A stretch of DNA of 23,893 nucleotides, taken from positions 1 through 23,893 of IMG/VR virus record IMGVR_UViG_3300028581_000244. One strand, written 5' to 3'. The stretch comes from a virus. The notes below the pieces were generated by a model. It did not search any database. It had not been told where the DNA came from and was given only the letters and a program-made list of their open reading frames with translations. Below, piece after piece: positions 6,310 through 14,035 of this stretch. Position numbers and translations under genes: made by a program. The stretch's first letter is position 1, and each line of letters begins with the position of its first letter.

Positions 6310-7299
6310 TGTGAGATTTTTCAAGCTTCAAAACCAAAATACACACCTCAATGTACTTTGGCATCTGTAAACTTAGCTGAACACAATGGACTTAAATCAA
6401 TTGACAAAACAACAAGGGTTTTGGTTAGAGGTTTAAATAAAGTTATTGATAAAAATAAATGGAGTGATGATTGGAGCGAAGCAGCTGGTTTGGACCAAAG
6501 AGCTTTAGCAATCGGTGTTGCTGGTTTAGCTGATTTCTTTGCAAAAAAGAAGATTTCGTTTGAAAGCGAAGAAGCTAAGAAATGGAACAACGACATTTTT
6601 GAAACAATGTATAAAGCTGCTGTTGAAGAGTCGATGAAAATAGCTGAAGAAAAAGGACAAAACTATCCAGCTTGGGAAGGAAGTTTATATTCTGTTGGAG
6701 AAACTTATATTGAAGGTTGGTCACCAAAACCAGCTGGAGAACCAATACCTATGTACAACAGTCTTCTTCTCGGTCTTATGCCAACAGCTTCATCAGCAAT
6801 TCTTTTGGGTTCATTTGAGTCGTTTGAGCCAGTTACTGCTAATTTGTTTACAAGACGTGTTGGTCAAGGTGAGTTTTTGATTGTTAACAAATATCTTGTA
6901 AACGAATTGATTGAACATGAGTTATGGGATTCAGAAATGATTGACAAAGTTATTAAAAACAAAGGTAGTATTCAAAATATTGTTGATATACCAGAAGATA
7001 TTCGTTTCAGATACAAAGATGTTTGGGAGATACCACAAAGAGTTTTATTAGACTTGGCCATCATTAGAAACAAATATGTTGACCAATCACAGTCATTGAA
7101 CGTATATCATGCTGATGCAAAATATGGGAAAATAGCAAGTGCTTTGATGTATGCTTGGAAAGGTGGGTTAAAAACAGGTGTTTACTACACTAGGACAAAG
7201 TCAAAGTTGGAAACAAACACAAAATTAGCCACACAACAAGTAAATGTTGCCAAGAAACCAAAAGATAGTCAGTTTGAGTGTTTTGGTTGTTCAGCTTAA
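6211..7299 (+). CDS. nrdA: Ribonucleotide reductase large subunit, C-terminal part preceded by a C-intein fragment
   Basis: Second piece of the fractured R1, 362 residues. Residues 1-33 are the C-intein; the extein begins at Cys34 (CEIFQ). Joined to the first piece this gives NLCCEI, restoring the NxCxE active site with Glu35 as the E. coli Glu441 counterpart. Cys48 in PQCTLASVNL is the second redox cysteine (E. coli Cys462). Tyr325-Tyr326 (GVYYTRT) are the radical-transfer tyrosines, and Cys357/Cys360 in the CFGCSA tail are the re-reduction pair. The exteins total 719 residues, short but complete for R1. The piece has its own ATG after a 22-base AT-rich leader behind the endonuclease stop, so it is translated separately. 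An intrinsic terminator follows 20 bases after the stop. Confidence 0.95.
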   Translation: MIKINKLEKTMDVYDIQVENTNNFYANNILVHNCEIFQASKPKYTPQCTLASVNLAEHNGLKSIDKTTRVLVRGLNKVIDKNKWSDDWSEAAGLDQRALAIGVAGLADFFAKKKISFESEEAKKWNNDIFETMYKAAVEESMKIAEEKGQNYPAWEGSLYSVGETYIEGWSPKPAGEPIPMYNSLLLGLMPTASSAILLGSFESFEPVTANLFTRRVGQGEFLIVNKYLVNELIEHELWDSEMIDKVIKNKGSIQNIVDIPEDIRFRYKDVWEIPQRVLLDLAIIRNKYVDQSQSLNVYHADAKYGKIASALMYAWKGGLKTGVYYTRTKSKLETNTKLATQQVNVAKKPKDSQFECFGCSA

Positions 7300-7318
7300 A
7301 TTATTACATTAAAATTAT

Positions 7319-7346
7319 AAAAGGGCCTTTTTAGGCCCTTTTTTTT
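7319..7346 (+). terminator. Intrinsic (Rho-independent) terminator after nrdA
   Basis: Stem AAAAGGGCCT (7319-7328) pairs perfectly with AGGCCCTTTT (7333-7342) around a TTTT loop, and a run of eight T covers 7339-7346. It stands between the replication/nucleotide genes and the baseplate genes, so it probably separates two transcription units. This is the only strong terminator seen in the window. Confidence 0.93.
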
Positions 7347-7405
7347 ATTTACATATTTACTTACAAAAATCTTTTAGTACCATATTTATGTATAAAAGCA
7401 CAAAC

Positions 7406-7792
7406 ATGGCTGAATTAAAATACATCAACATAAATTATCCATTTAAGAATAGCCCAAAGGGTTTCTTCTTGGATTTAAACCTTGATGAAAATGCAGCAAT
7501 CAAAGCAGATTTGATGCATTTAATATTGACCAGAAAAGGTCAAAGATTATATAATCCAGACTTTGGAACAGATTTACTTAGATATATTTTTGAGCCAGAG
7601 GATGGCTTGACATTATCTAAAATAAAAGAAGAAATTGACACAGCTGTAAACAGATATTTACCAAAATTAAAAGTAAATGAAATAAGTGTTACACCATCGG
7701 AGTTAAACGACCATGCAGCTGTGGTTAGGTTTGACTACACTATAACAGATGACGTTTTTACAACCTCTGATTTTGTAATAATTAATATATAA
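7406..7792 (+). CDS. Baseplate wedge protein, T4 gp25-like (GPW/gp25 family)
   Basis: A structural part of the contractile-tail baseplate, where gp25-like proteins sit at the wedge core and connect to the sheath-initiation region. From ATG 7406 it has 128 residues (T4 gp25 has 132). An upstream in-frame ATG at 7388 would give 134; 7406 is chosen because MAELKYININYPF starts like the family and the added residues overlap a TATAAAAG sequence that could instead be promoter-like. Family marks are LILTRKGQRLYNPDFG, the LFEP-like IFEPEDG, and the following helix with AVNRYLPKL. It is the first gene after the terminator and is followed after one base by the gp6-like gene, the usual pairing in myovirus baseplate clusters. 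Confidence 0.88.
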   Translation: MAELKYININYPFKNSPKGFFLDLNLDENAAIKADLMHLILTRKGQRLYNPDFGTDLLRYIFEPEDGLTLSKIKEEIDTAVNRYLPKLKVNEISVTPSELNDHAAVVRFDYTITDDVFTTSDFVIINI

Positions 7793-7793
7793 T

Positions 7794-9611
7794 ATGGCAC
7801 AAGGAATTAACTATACTTCTCGTAACTTTGCGGATATAAGAACCGACCTAGTAAACATGGTTAGACAATACTATCCAGACATTTTTAATGATTTTAACGA
7901 TGCATCTGTTGGTATGATGTTATTGGAATTAAACGCTGCTGTTGGGGACATGCTATCCTTCAATACAGACAGAATGTTTCAAGAAACACAAATTGATTAT
8001 GCACAACAAAGACAATCAGTCCTTTCTTTAGCTAGAACATTTGGTTTAAAGATTCCAGGAAAACGCCCAAGCGTAACTATAGTTGATTTTTCAGTTACAG
8101 TACCGCCATTTGCAGATACATTTGATGTGTCATATGCACCAGTTATTAGAGCTGGAGCTCAAGTTAATGGTGCTGGTAAAGTATTTGAAACACAGTATGA
8201 TATTGATTTTTCAAACCCATTCACAATAGGCGGTGTACCAAACAGATTGATTATTCCAAATTTCAATTCAAATGGTGTTTTAACTACTTATACATTGACA
8301 AAGAGAGAAATGGTTGTAAACGGTTTTACAAAAATTTTTAGTAGAACCATATCAGCAAATGACGTTAAACCATTTTTCCAAATTATATTACCAGAAAACA
8401 ATGTATTATCGATTGATTCTATTATAGCCCTTCAAGGAACAAACTTTATACAAGACCCAGCATTAGACCAATTTTTAAACATTGAAAATAGATGGTTTGA
8501 AATGGATGCGCTAGCTGAAAGTGAAATCTTTATTGGAGATAATGCCGTTACTAGTGATAATGCTGGTATTAGACCAGGAAAATGGATAACAGTAACAAAA
8601 AAATTTATACGTGAATACACTGACTTAGGGTTCACAAAAATAACCTTTGGTGGTGGTAGCCAAGATGTTAGTAGCCTTTGTGATTTTGATGTAAACCCAG
8701 CTTTGGTTAATCAAATCGGTGATTTTATAAATAACATGGCATTGGGTGAAACGCCAACAGCAAATACAACCATGTTTGTAAAATACAGAGTTGGTGGTGG
8801 TGGCGATACAAATTTAGGACCAAACGTATTAACTAGTCTTGGTTTGGTAAACATGGTAGTCAATGGTCCAAATCAGACAGTAAATAACTCTGTTAAGGCT
8901 TCTCTTAGAGTGAATAACCCACTTCCAGCTTTGGGTGGTAAAGACGCTCCTAGCATTGAGGAAATAAGAAACATGGTTAAGTATAACTTTTCATCTCAAA
9001 ACAGAGCTGTAACAATAAAAGATTATCATAGTAGGATTTCTTTAATGCCAGGTGAATTTGGCGTTCCATTTAGATGTGGTGTGTTTGAAGAACAAAACAA
9101 AGTTAAAGTGTATATCTTAAGTTTAGATGCCAATGGAAAATTAACCAATACTTCAACAACTACGCTTAGAAGCAATATTGCAACTTATTTAGCTGATTAC
9201 AGAATGTTAAATGATTATGTTCAAATTTCAAACGGTAAAATAATAAACCTATCTTTTGAAATTGATTTATTTGTTGATAAAAAATCACCTCAGTCACAGA
9301 TTATTTCACAGGTAATTTCAAGTGTTCAGAGCTTTATGGATATAAACAAATATCAGATGGGTGATAATATATATTTGTCACCTTTGATTGAAAATATAAA
9401 TAATGTTGGTGGTGTATTAAACGTGATTGATTTAAGAATTTACAATAAAGTTGGAAACGGATATAGTGTCAATGAGATTTCACAACCTTACATAGATGAA
9501 ACAACAAGACAAATAGATATAGCAAGTGACTATACATTATTTGGCGACCCAATCACAATGTTTGAGATAAAATTTCCAGCGCAAGATATTAAAGTAAGAG
9601 TCAAATCGTAA
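7794..9611 (+). CDS. Baseplate wedge protein, T4 gp6 / baseplate J-like
   Basis: 605 residues (T4 gp6 has 660). gp6-like proteins form the ring that ties the baseplate wedges together and controls sheath contraction. The N-terminus, INYTSRNFADIRTDLV followed by DFNDASVGMMLLELNAAVGDMLSF, is the typical opening of this family, describing an early helical region. The segment from about residue 381 (GGKDAPSIEEIRN...FSSQNRAVTIKDY) is its best-preserved signature. The C-terminal third holds alternating strands and a YKVGNGYSV-like turn region typical of the dimerising end. The ATG follows the gp25 stop by one base, so translation is probably coupled. No membrane or enzymatic motif was seen. The assignment rests on recalled family patterns plus the gene order. 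Confidence 0.87.
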   Translation: MAQGINYTSRNFADIRTDLVNMVRQYYPDIFNDFNDASVGMMLLELNAAVGDMLSFNTDRMFQETQIDYAQQRQSVLSLARTFGLKIPGKRPSVTIVDFSVTVPPFADTFDVSYAPVIRAGAQVNGAGKVFETQYDIDFSNPFTIGGVPNRLIIPNFNSNGVLTTYTLTKREMVVNGFTKIFSRTISANDVKPFFQIILPENNVLSIDSIIALQGTNFIQDPALDQFLNIENRWFEMDALAESEIFIGDNAVTSDNAGIRPGKWITVTKKFIREYTDLGFTKITFGGGSQDVSSLCDFDVNPALVNQIGDFINNMALGETPTANTTMFVKYRVGGGGDTNLGPNVLTSLGLVNMVVNGPNQTVNNSVKASLRVNNPLPALGGKDAPSIEEIRNMVKYNFSSQNRAVTIKDYHSRISLMPGEFGVPFRCGVFEEQNKVKVYILSLDANGKLTNTSTTTLRSNIATYLADYRMLNDYVQISNGKIINLSFEIDLFVDKKSPQSQIISQVISSVQSFMDINKYQMGDNIYLSPLIENINNVGGVLNVIDLRIYNKVGNGYSVNEISQPYIDETTRQIDIASDYTLFGDPITMFEIKFPAQDIKVRVKS

Positions 9612-9617
9612 GGTTTC

Positions 9618-9635
9618 CTTATTTTAATAAGTTTT
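9618..9635 (+). terminator. Weak A/T hairpin followed by four T, possible attenuator
   Basis: CTTAT and ATAAG (9618-9631) can form a 5-6 bp stem followed by TTTT, starting 7 bases after the gp6-like stop. With one G/C pair it would be unstable, so it is at best a weak terminator. Confidence 0.25.
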
Positions 9636-9636
9636 G

Positions 9637-9644
9637 TATATTTG
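9637..9644 (+). promoter_or_regulatory. Possible Bacteroidetes-type -7 promoter element
   Basis: TATATTTG matches the TAnnTTTG consensus of the Bacteroidetes primary sigma factor and lies 22 bases before the ATG of the small membrane protein gene, in one of the few gaps over 40 bases. No good TTG (-33) element is seen at the expected distance upstream, so the match may be chance in AT-rich DNA. Confidence 0.3.
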
Positions 9645-9665
9645 AATAAATAAAAATTAATTAAT

Positions 9666-10022
9666 ATGGCTGGATGTAATTGTAAAGGTAAAGTATCTAT
9701 GGAAGCTATGGGTGATTCAACTCAAAGCGAACAAAAATCATTTTTTGAAAAGTTTATAAAATATAGCTTAAAAACACTTATGTTTTTAATGTTTTTAATG
9801 GCATTACCATTTATAAATCTATATATAATTTATCTATCATTTAATATTATTATATTAAATGAAAATATTGATATTAAACCATTATTGTTGGCTATTGGTA
9901 ACAAGTTTAAACCAAAAGACGATGACGATGATGATTTAATTGATGATGAAGAATTCGAAAAACTAACAGAAGACGATGTTGTTTTATTGGATGCTGAAGA
10001 TATAACAGATAAACAAATCTAA
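9666..10022 (+). CDS. Small membrane protein with acidic C-terminal tail, unknown function
   Basis: 118 residues, not recognised. It has three parts: an N-terminal segment opening MAGCNCKGK with two close cysteines; a strongly hydrophobic stretch at about residues 36-65 (LKTLMFLMFLMALPF...) long enough for one long or two short membrane helices; and a very acidic tail from about residue 83 (KPKDDDDDDLIDDEEFEKL). There is no obvious cleavable signal peptide. It lies between the gp6-like gene and the large virion protein, with a 4-base gap to the next ATG, so it is expressed with the tail genes. A holin-like, chaperone-like or virion-assembly role would be a guess. Most holins carry a basic rather than acidic C-terminus, which argues mildly against that option. 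Confidence 0.75.
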   Translation: MAGCNCKGKVSMEAMGDSTQSEQKSFFEKFIKYSLKTLMFLMFLMALPFINLYIIYLSFNIIILNENIDIKPLLLAIGNKFKPKDDDDDDLIDDEEFEKLTEDDVVLLDAEDITDKQI

Positions 10023-10026
10023 ATTA

Positions 10027-13000
10027 ATGTCTGAATCAATAAGAATAAGAACCAAGCCAAATGGAGGTGACAAATATGTCAAAGTTAAAATAGACCAAGA
10101 CATAGATTTTGTTGAAATCCTTTCATTAAAGATAACTCAGGATGAAATTTATCAAAATTTTTGTTCTGATTATGGTGTTGTTGCTGGTAGAGTAATTATA
10201 AACAGTGGATTTGGGGTTCCTAACGCAAAGGTTAGCATCTTTATACCTATTGACGAAATAGATAAACAAGATGTTAAAATATCTGGCCTTTATCCGTATG
10301 ATACTGTTACAGACAAAGACAGTGACGGAATAAGATACAATTTATTACCTAGATATTCAGTAACTGAAAATGATTGCTTTACACCAGTTGGTACATTTCC
10401 TAGCAAAAGAGAGGTTCTAGATAATTCAGACATTTTAGAGGTATATTGCAAATATTATAAATTTACAACCACAACAAATTATGCTGGTGACTTTATGATT
10501 TTTGGTGTTCCTATAGGAACATACACACTCCATGTTGATGCAGACGTTTCTGATATTGGAATAGCATCACAAAGACCATATGATTTAATAAGACAAGGCA
10601 ATTCACCTAAATTTTTTGACAGCCCAACAAAATTTAAAGCTGATACTAATTTAGACAGATTAATTCAGATAAAATCATCCAATGTAGGTGTAAACGTGCA
10701 GCCTTTTTGGGGTGATATGGACAATTGTGAAATTGGTATTACAAGAGTAGATGTTGATTTGAATTATACGTTACAACCTTGTGCTATTTTTATGGGTAGC
10801 ATTTACGGTGACCAAGATAAAAATTCTGTCAACAAAAGGTGTAGACCTAGAAAAAAGTTAGGCGAACTGTGCGAACAAGTTGCAGGGGCAGGTAGCGTAG
10901 AAATGATTAGAAAGAATATCGATGACGAAATTGAGGAATTTTCAGTAGATGGTGGTAGAGTTATTGATGATGATGGAACATGGGCTTTTCAAGTTCCAAT
11001 GAATTTGGACTACATGATTACCGATGAGACTGGGACACTAGTTTTGTCAGAAGACCCTAATAAAGGGGTTCCTACTAGAGCTAATGTAAGATTTAGAATA
11101 GGAATGGACGTGACTGGTGGTGAAGGTAGACTTAGAACTAGAGCGAAATATTTAGTCCCAAACAACCCACAAAACAGTAATCAGATTGATTATAATTTTG
11201 ATGAAAATACAAAGCCAACAAGTTTTAAAGACATATATTGGAATAAAATATATACAGTATCAAACTTTATTAGTAGATATCAAAAAAGTTTAACAGGTGC
11301 TTCAAACAGAAATATAACAGCAATGAAAGATGTTGATGCTTGTGCTGGTGATAAAAATCCGTTTCCTTATAATAGAGTTAATACAACTATAAATCCAATA
11401 TTTTTTATAATATGTTTAATTATTAAAATCATTGGTTTTATTGTTGGTTTGATTAATTTTATAATAATACCCCTCATAAACGTTATAGTAAGCATTATAA
11501 GGGGTATTGTTAAATTTATTAATAAACTTGGGGCCGATTTGAACGAACCAGATTTTGTATCATGTGTAACAATTCTTTGTCCAGCTGATGATGGTTCATT
11601 GTTTGCACCAGGATGCCGTAAAGACAGTAAAGGTTTTGATGCAGCTACACCCCCAATTAATTATTCTAGCAACTTACCAACTGATTTAGCTGGTTTAGAT
11701 GATTGTTTGGCTTTTCAGATGGCTCAAGAGTTAAATCTTTTCCAATTTGATTTTTATAACGATTGGGTAACTGGAACGTTATTTGGTTATTTGTTAAAAT
11801 ATAAAAAGAGAAGAAGAGGCAAAGAAAGATTTTGTGAATTTGATTGTGAAGATTTTACTGGAGACCCTAATTATTCTGGTGTCGATGGGAATAACAATGG
11901 TATACCAGATAACCCTTGTAGAAACAATAAACAATTGGACACTTGTTACAGTTGTAATAGTAACAATTGTCAGAAAGACTATCGTGATAACGGACTTATT
12001 AGAGAAGGTTTAATTAAAAAATACAAAGACGAATTTTATTATGCTGCAACAACCCATAATGCAGCGTTTAAGTTATTTGCTACTGATATTGTTTGTTTGG
12101 GTTCGGTGTTCTCATGTGATTGGCAAGGTTATCCAAAGTTACAACCATCATTAGTCGGTTCAAGTTATAAGCTACCGCCAGAAATTGAAGAACTTGATGA
12201 TGACAATGTTACAGTATTAGCGACTGGTCAAGTTAAAATTGGAAACGGTGCTCCAGGATTATTTTTTGATATTAATTGTGCTGGTTTACATGTTGATGCA
12301 AGACAATGTTTAAATTTAAGACATATGTGTGAAGTAGAAGTTGACTTGGACGAAGCATTATTTAACCCACAAACTGGTGCGATTATGACACCAGCGAATG
12401 GTAATTTAGGTAGCAATGATATTGACGATACGTTTGGTAAACAATTTAGAGATGCTTATCTTTATATAAACAGCGCAACAACATTCCCTGTTATTTATTC
12501 ACAACCAGCAATCATCAATAGTGATTTTAATTTAGCTAACGATGCAATTTATAACTTTTCTAGTGGTTTTCCAATTAACGGACAAGATTATGCTAACTTT
12601 AGGGGTTATGCAAACGACAATAGTTTTGTTCAACCAAAACATTCATTTTTCATGTATTTTGGAACTCAACCAGGGCGTTCATCTTTGGATAAAATGAATC
12701 AAAGATATTTTACACCATGTGTTGTAATAGTTGATACTGATATGGTAATAGATGCAACAGTTACACCAACAACAACTACAGGTGGGTTTGACGGACAAAT
12801 AACATTTACAATCGTTGGCAGTCAAGGCCCTTATACATACACAATAACTGGGCCGAATAATTACACAACTAGCGGAACAATAACAGTAACACCAGCAACT
12901 GATACAGCAACTGGTTTAGAACAAGGTACATACACAATAAGTGTGTTTGATGCTGGTGGAAACCCAGTGACACAAACAGTGATTGTAGGTGGACCACCAT

Positions 13001-14031
13001 CATTCTATTGTAGTGCAAGTGTGACAAAAAATAACACGTCAACTTCAGTATCAGATGGTATAATAACTTTAAATGTAGGCGGTGGTTCAGTACCATACGT
13101 GTATACGTTATTAGATGAAAACGGTGCACCTGTACCTAACTATACTAACGAACCAACTAATGGCGCAGTTGAGATGACTGGATTAGCCACAGCGGTAGAC
13201 CAAGGCTATACAGTTACTGTAACTGATTCGGCTGGGTCTGTTTGTACAACAACTGGTTTGACTGTTTCTGGACCTACAACAATAAATATTACAGCCGTTC
13301 CAACAAATACAACATGTTATGTTGGTAGCAATGATGGTGCTTTAGCGATAACAGTAACTGGAGCACAATTACCATATTTTGTAACAACATCTGGAACAAC
13401 AACTAATAACGCTGGATTTTTTAGCGGTTCTCTTAATCTAACGAATTTAGCCGCAGGTGATTATTTGGTAACGGTTCAAGACCCTAATGGGATTTCAACA
13501 CAAACATTTACAGTTGGGTCTAATGGAGCTCAATTAACATTAACAGCTGCACAACCAGCTGAAATAGCTAAACAATGTAGTCCAAATAATTATAGGATAT
13601 ATTTTAGAATACCAAATGGGTTATCTGTTGGTGCAACAGCTTATATTGAGTATAGAGTAGACAATTCAACAACATGGAATTATTTAAACACCAATCCAAC
13701 ATGGACTAGTGCTCTAATGTCATTTGACGTACCTAAAACAGCGTTTGTAAATAACATTACGTTTAGATTTAGTGACACTTCTACACACGATTGTCATAGT
13801 AACATATTAACTTACTATGCTGCTCAAATGCCATTACCAATCTCTCCATTAGCTTCGAGCTCAAATGTAAGCGCACCAAACAAAACAATTACTGTAACTG
13901 GTGGTATAGGACCTTACACCGTATTGGTAAATGGTATAACAGCAACGCTTAACAATAATAACCAAATAACAGTAAATCAAAGTGCTACAGTGACTATAAC
14001 TGATAGTGTTGGTTGTCAAGTATCGGCTTAA
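10027..14031 (+). CDS. Large virion/tail protein with carboxypeptidase-regulatory-like domain, internal hydrophobic segment and SprB-like repeats
   Basis: 1334 residues, probably a baseplate- or fibre-associated protein. Residues about 50-175 resemble a CarboxypepD-regulatory/Cna-B-like beta-sandwich (GVVAGRVIINS...GVPNAKVSIF...GTYTLHVDADV). A second region to about 440 is mixed beta. Residues 458-498 are almost wholly hydrophobic (NPIFFIICLIIKIIGFIVGL onward), which is odd for a virion protein and could be a membrane-active or buried helical segment. A cysteine-rich part follows (FCEFDCEDF, CYSCNSNNC). The C-terminal third carries three SprB-like repeats (about 909-1169) and a final half repeat (1285-1334). 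Such repeats are known from flavobacterial surface adhesins and suggest contact with the host surface. Neighbouring starts are 4-5 bases away on each side, consistent with one operon. The exact place in the particle is not known. Confidence 0.8.
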   Translation: MSESIRIRTKPNGGDKYVKVKIDQDIDFVEILSLKITQDEIYQNFCSDYGVVAGRVIINSGFGVPNAKVSIFIPIDEIDKQDVKISGLYPYDTVTDKDSDGIRYNLLPRYSVTENDCFTPVGTFPSKREVLDNSDILEVYCKYYKFTTTTNYAGDFMIFGVPIGTYTLHVDADVSDIGIASQRPYDLIRQGNSPKFFDSPTKFKADTNLDRLIQIKSSNVGVNVQPFWGDMDNCEIGITRVDVDLNYTLQPCAIFMGSIYGDQDKNSVNKRCRPRKKLGELCEQVAGAGSVEMIRKNIDDEIEEFSVDGGRVIDDDGTWAFQVPMNLDYMITDETGTLVLSEDPNKGVPTRANVRFRIGMDVTGGEGRLRTRAKYLVPNNPQNSNQIDYNFDENTKPTSFKDIYWNKIYTVSNFISRYQKSLTGASNRNITAMKDVDACAGDKNPFPYNRVNTTINPIFFIICLIIKIIGFIVGLINFIIIPLINVIVSIIRGIVKFINKLGADLNEPDFVSCVTILCPADDGSLFAPGCRKDSKGFDAATPPINYSSNLPTDLAGLDDCLAFQMAQELNLFQFDFYNDWVTGTLFGYLLKYKKRRRGKERFCEFDCEDFTGDPNYSGVDGNNNGIPDNPCRNNKQLDTCYSCNSNNCQKDYRDNGLIREGLIKKYKDEFYYAATTHNAAFKLFATDIVCLGSVFSCDWQGYPKLQPSLVGSSYKLPPEIEELDDDNVTVLATGQVKIGNGAPGLFFDINCAGLHVDARQCLNLRHMCEVEVDLDEALFNPQTGAIMTPANGNLGSNDIDDTFGKQFRDAYLYINSATTFPVIYSQPAIINSDFNLANDAIYNFSSGFPINGQDYANFRGYANDNSFVQPKHSFFMYFGTQPGRSSLDKMNQRYFTPCVVIVDTDMVIDATVTPTTTTGGFDGQITFTIVGSQGPYTYTITGPNNYTTSGTITVTPATDTATGLEQGTYTISVFDAGGNPVTQTVIVGGPPSFYCSASVTKNNTSTSVSDGIITLNVGGGSVPYVYTLLDENGAPVPNYTNEPTNGAVEMTGLATAVDQGYTVTVTDSAGSVCTTTGLTVSGPTTINITAVPTNTTCYVGSNDGALAITVTGAQLPYFVTTSGTTTNNAGFFSGSLNLTNLAAGDYLVTVQDPNGISTQTFTVGSNGAQLTLTAAQPAEIAKQCSPNNYRIYFRIPNGLSVGATAYIEYRVDNSTTWNYLNTNPTWTSALMSFDVPKTAFVNNITFRFSDTSTHDCHSNILTYYAAQMPLPISPLASSSNVSAPNKTITVTGGIGPYTVLVNGITATLNNNNQITVNQSATVTITDSVGCQVSA
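11466..11508 (+). repeat. Inverted repeat inside the coding sequence of the hydrophobic segment
   Basis: AATACCCCTCATAA (11466-11479) pairs with TTATAAGGGGTATT (11495-11508), 13 of 14 positions, around a 15-base loop. It contains a C4/G4 block that stands out in this AT-rich gene and lies in the codons of the membrane-like segment (residues 480-494). It lacks a T tract, so it is not a standard terminator. It may be an mRNA structure slowing translation, or chance. Confidence 0.6.
12751..13533 (+). repeat. Three degenerate SprB-like protein repeats
   Basis: Three units of roughly 80-90 residues share the order xDGxITxxVxGxxxPYxYxx ... GLxxGxYxVTVxDxxG. They open near VTPTTTTGGFDGQITF (residue 909), VTKNNTSTSVSDGIITL (999) and NITAVPTNTTCYVGSNDGAL (1086). 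The pattern matches SprB repeats of Bacteroidetes adhesins as recalled; no nucleotide identity between units is obvious, so they are old duplications or imported as a block. A partial fourth unit ends the protein at 13879-14028. Confidence 0.8.
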
Positions 14032-14035
14032 TAGT

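Noticed and set aside
7388-7405. TATAAAAG at 7391-7398 as a T4-like late promoter
   Set aside because: It resembles the T4 late TATAAATA box only loosely, is not repeated before other genes of this cluster, and would place the start of transcription at or beyond the gene's ATG.
12869-13129. Minus-strand open frame of 86 codons
   Set aside because: It lies inside the SprB-like repeat coding region and reads as low-complexity Leu/His-rich sequence opposite Thr/Val codons: a shadow.
14006-14035. ATG 14006 as start of the 14036 gene
   Set aside because: It would overlap the coding end of the previous gene by 26 bases, and the added residues simply mirror that gene in another frame.
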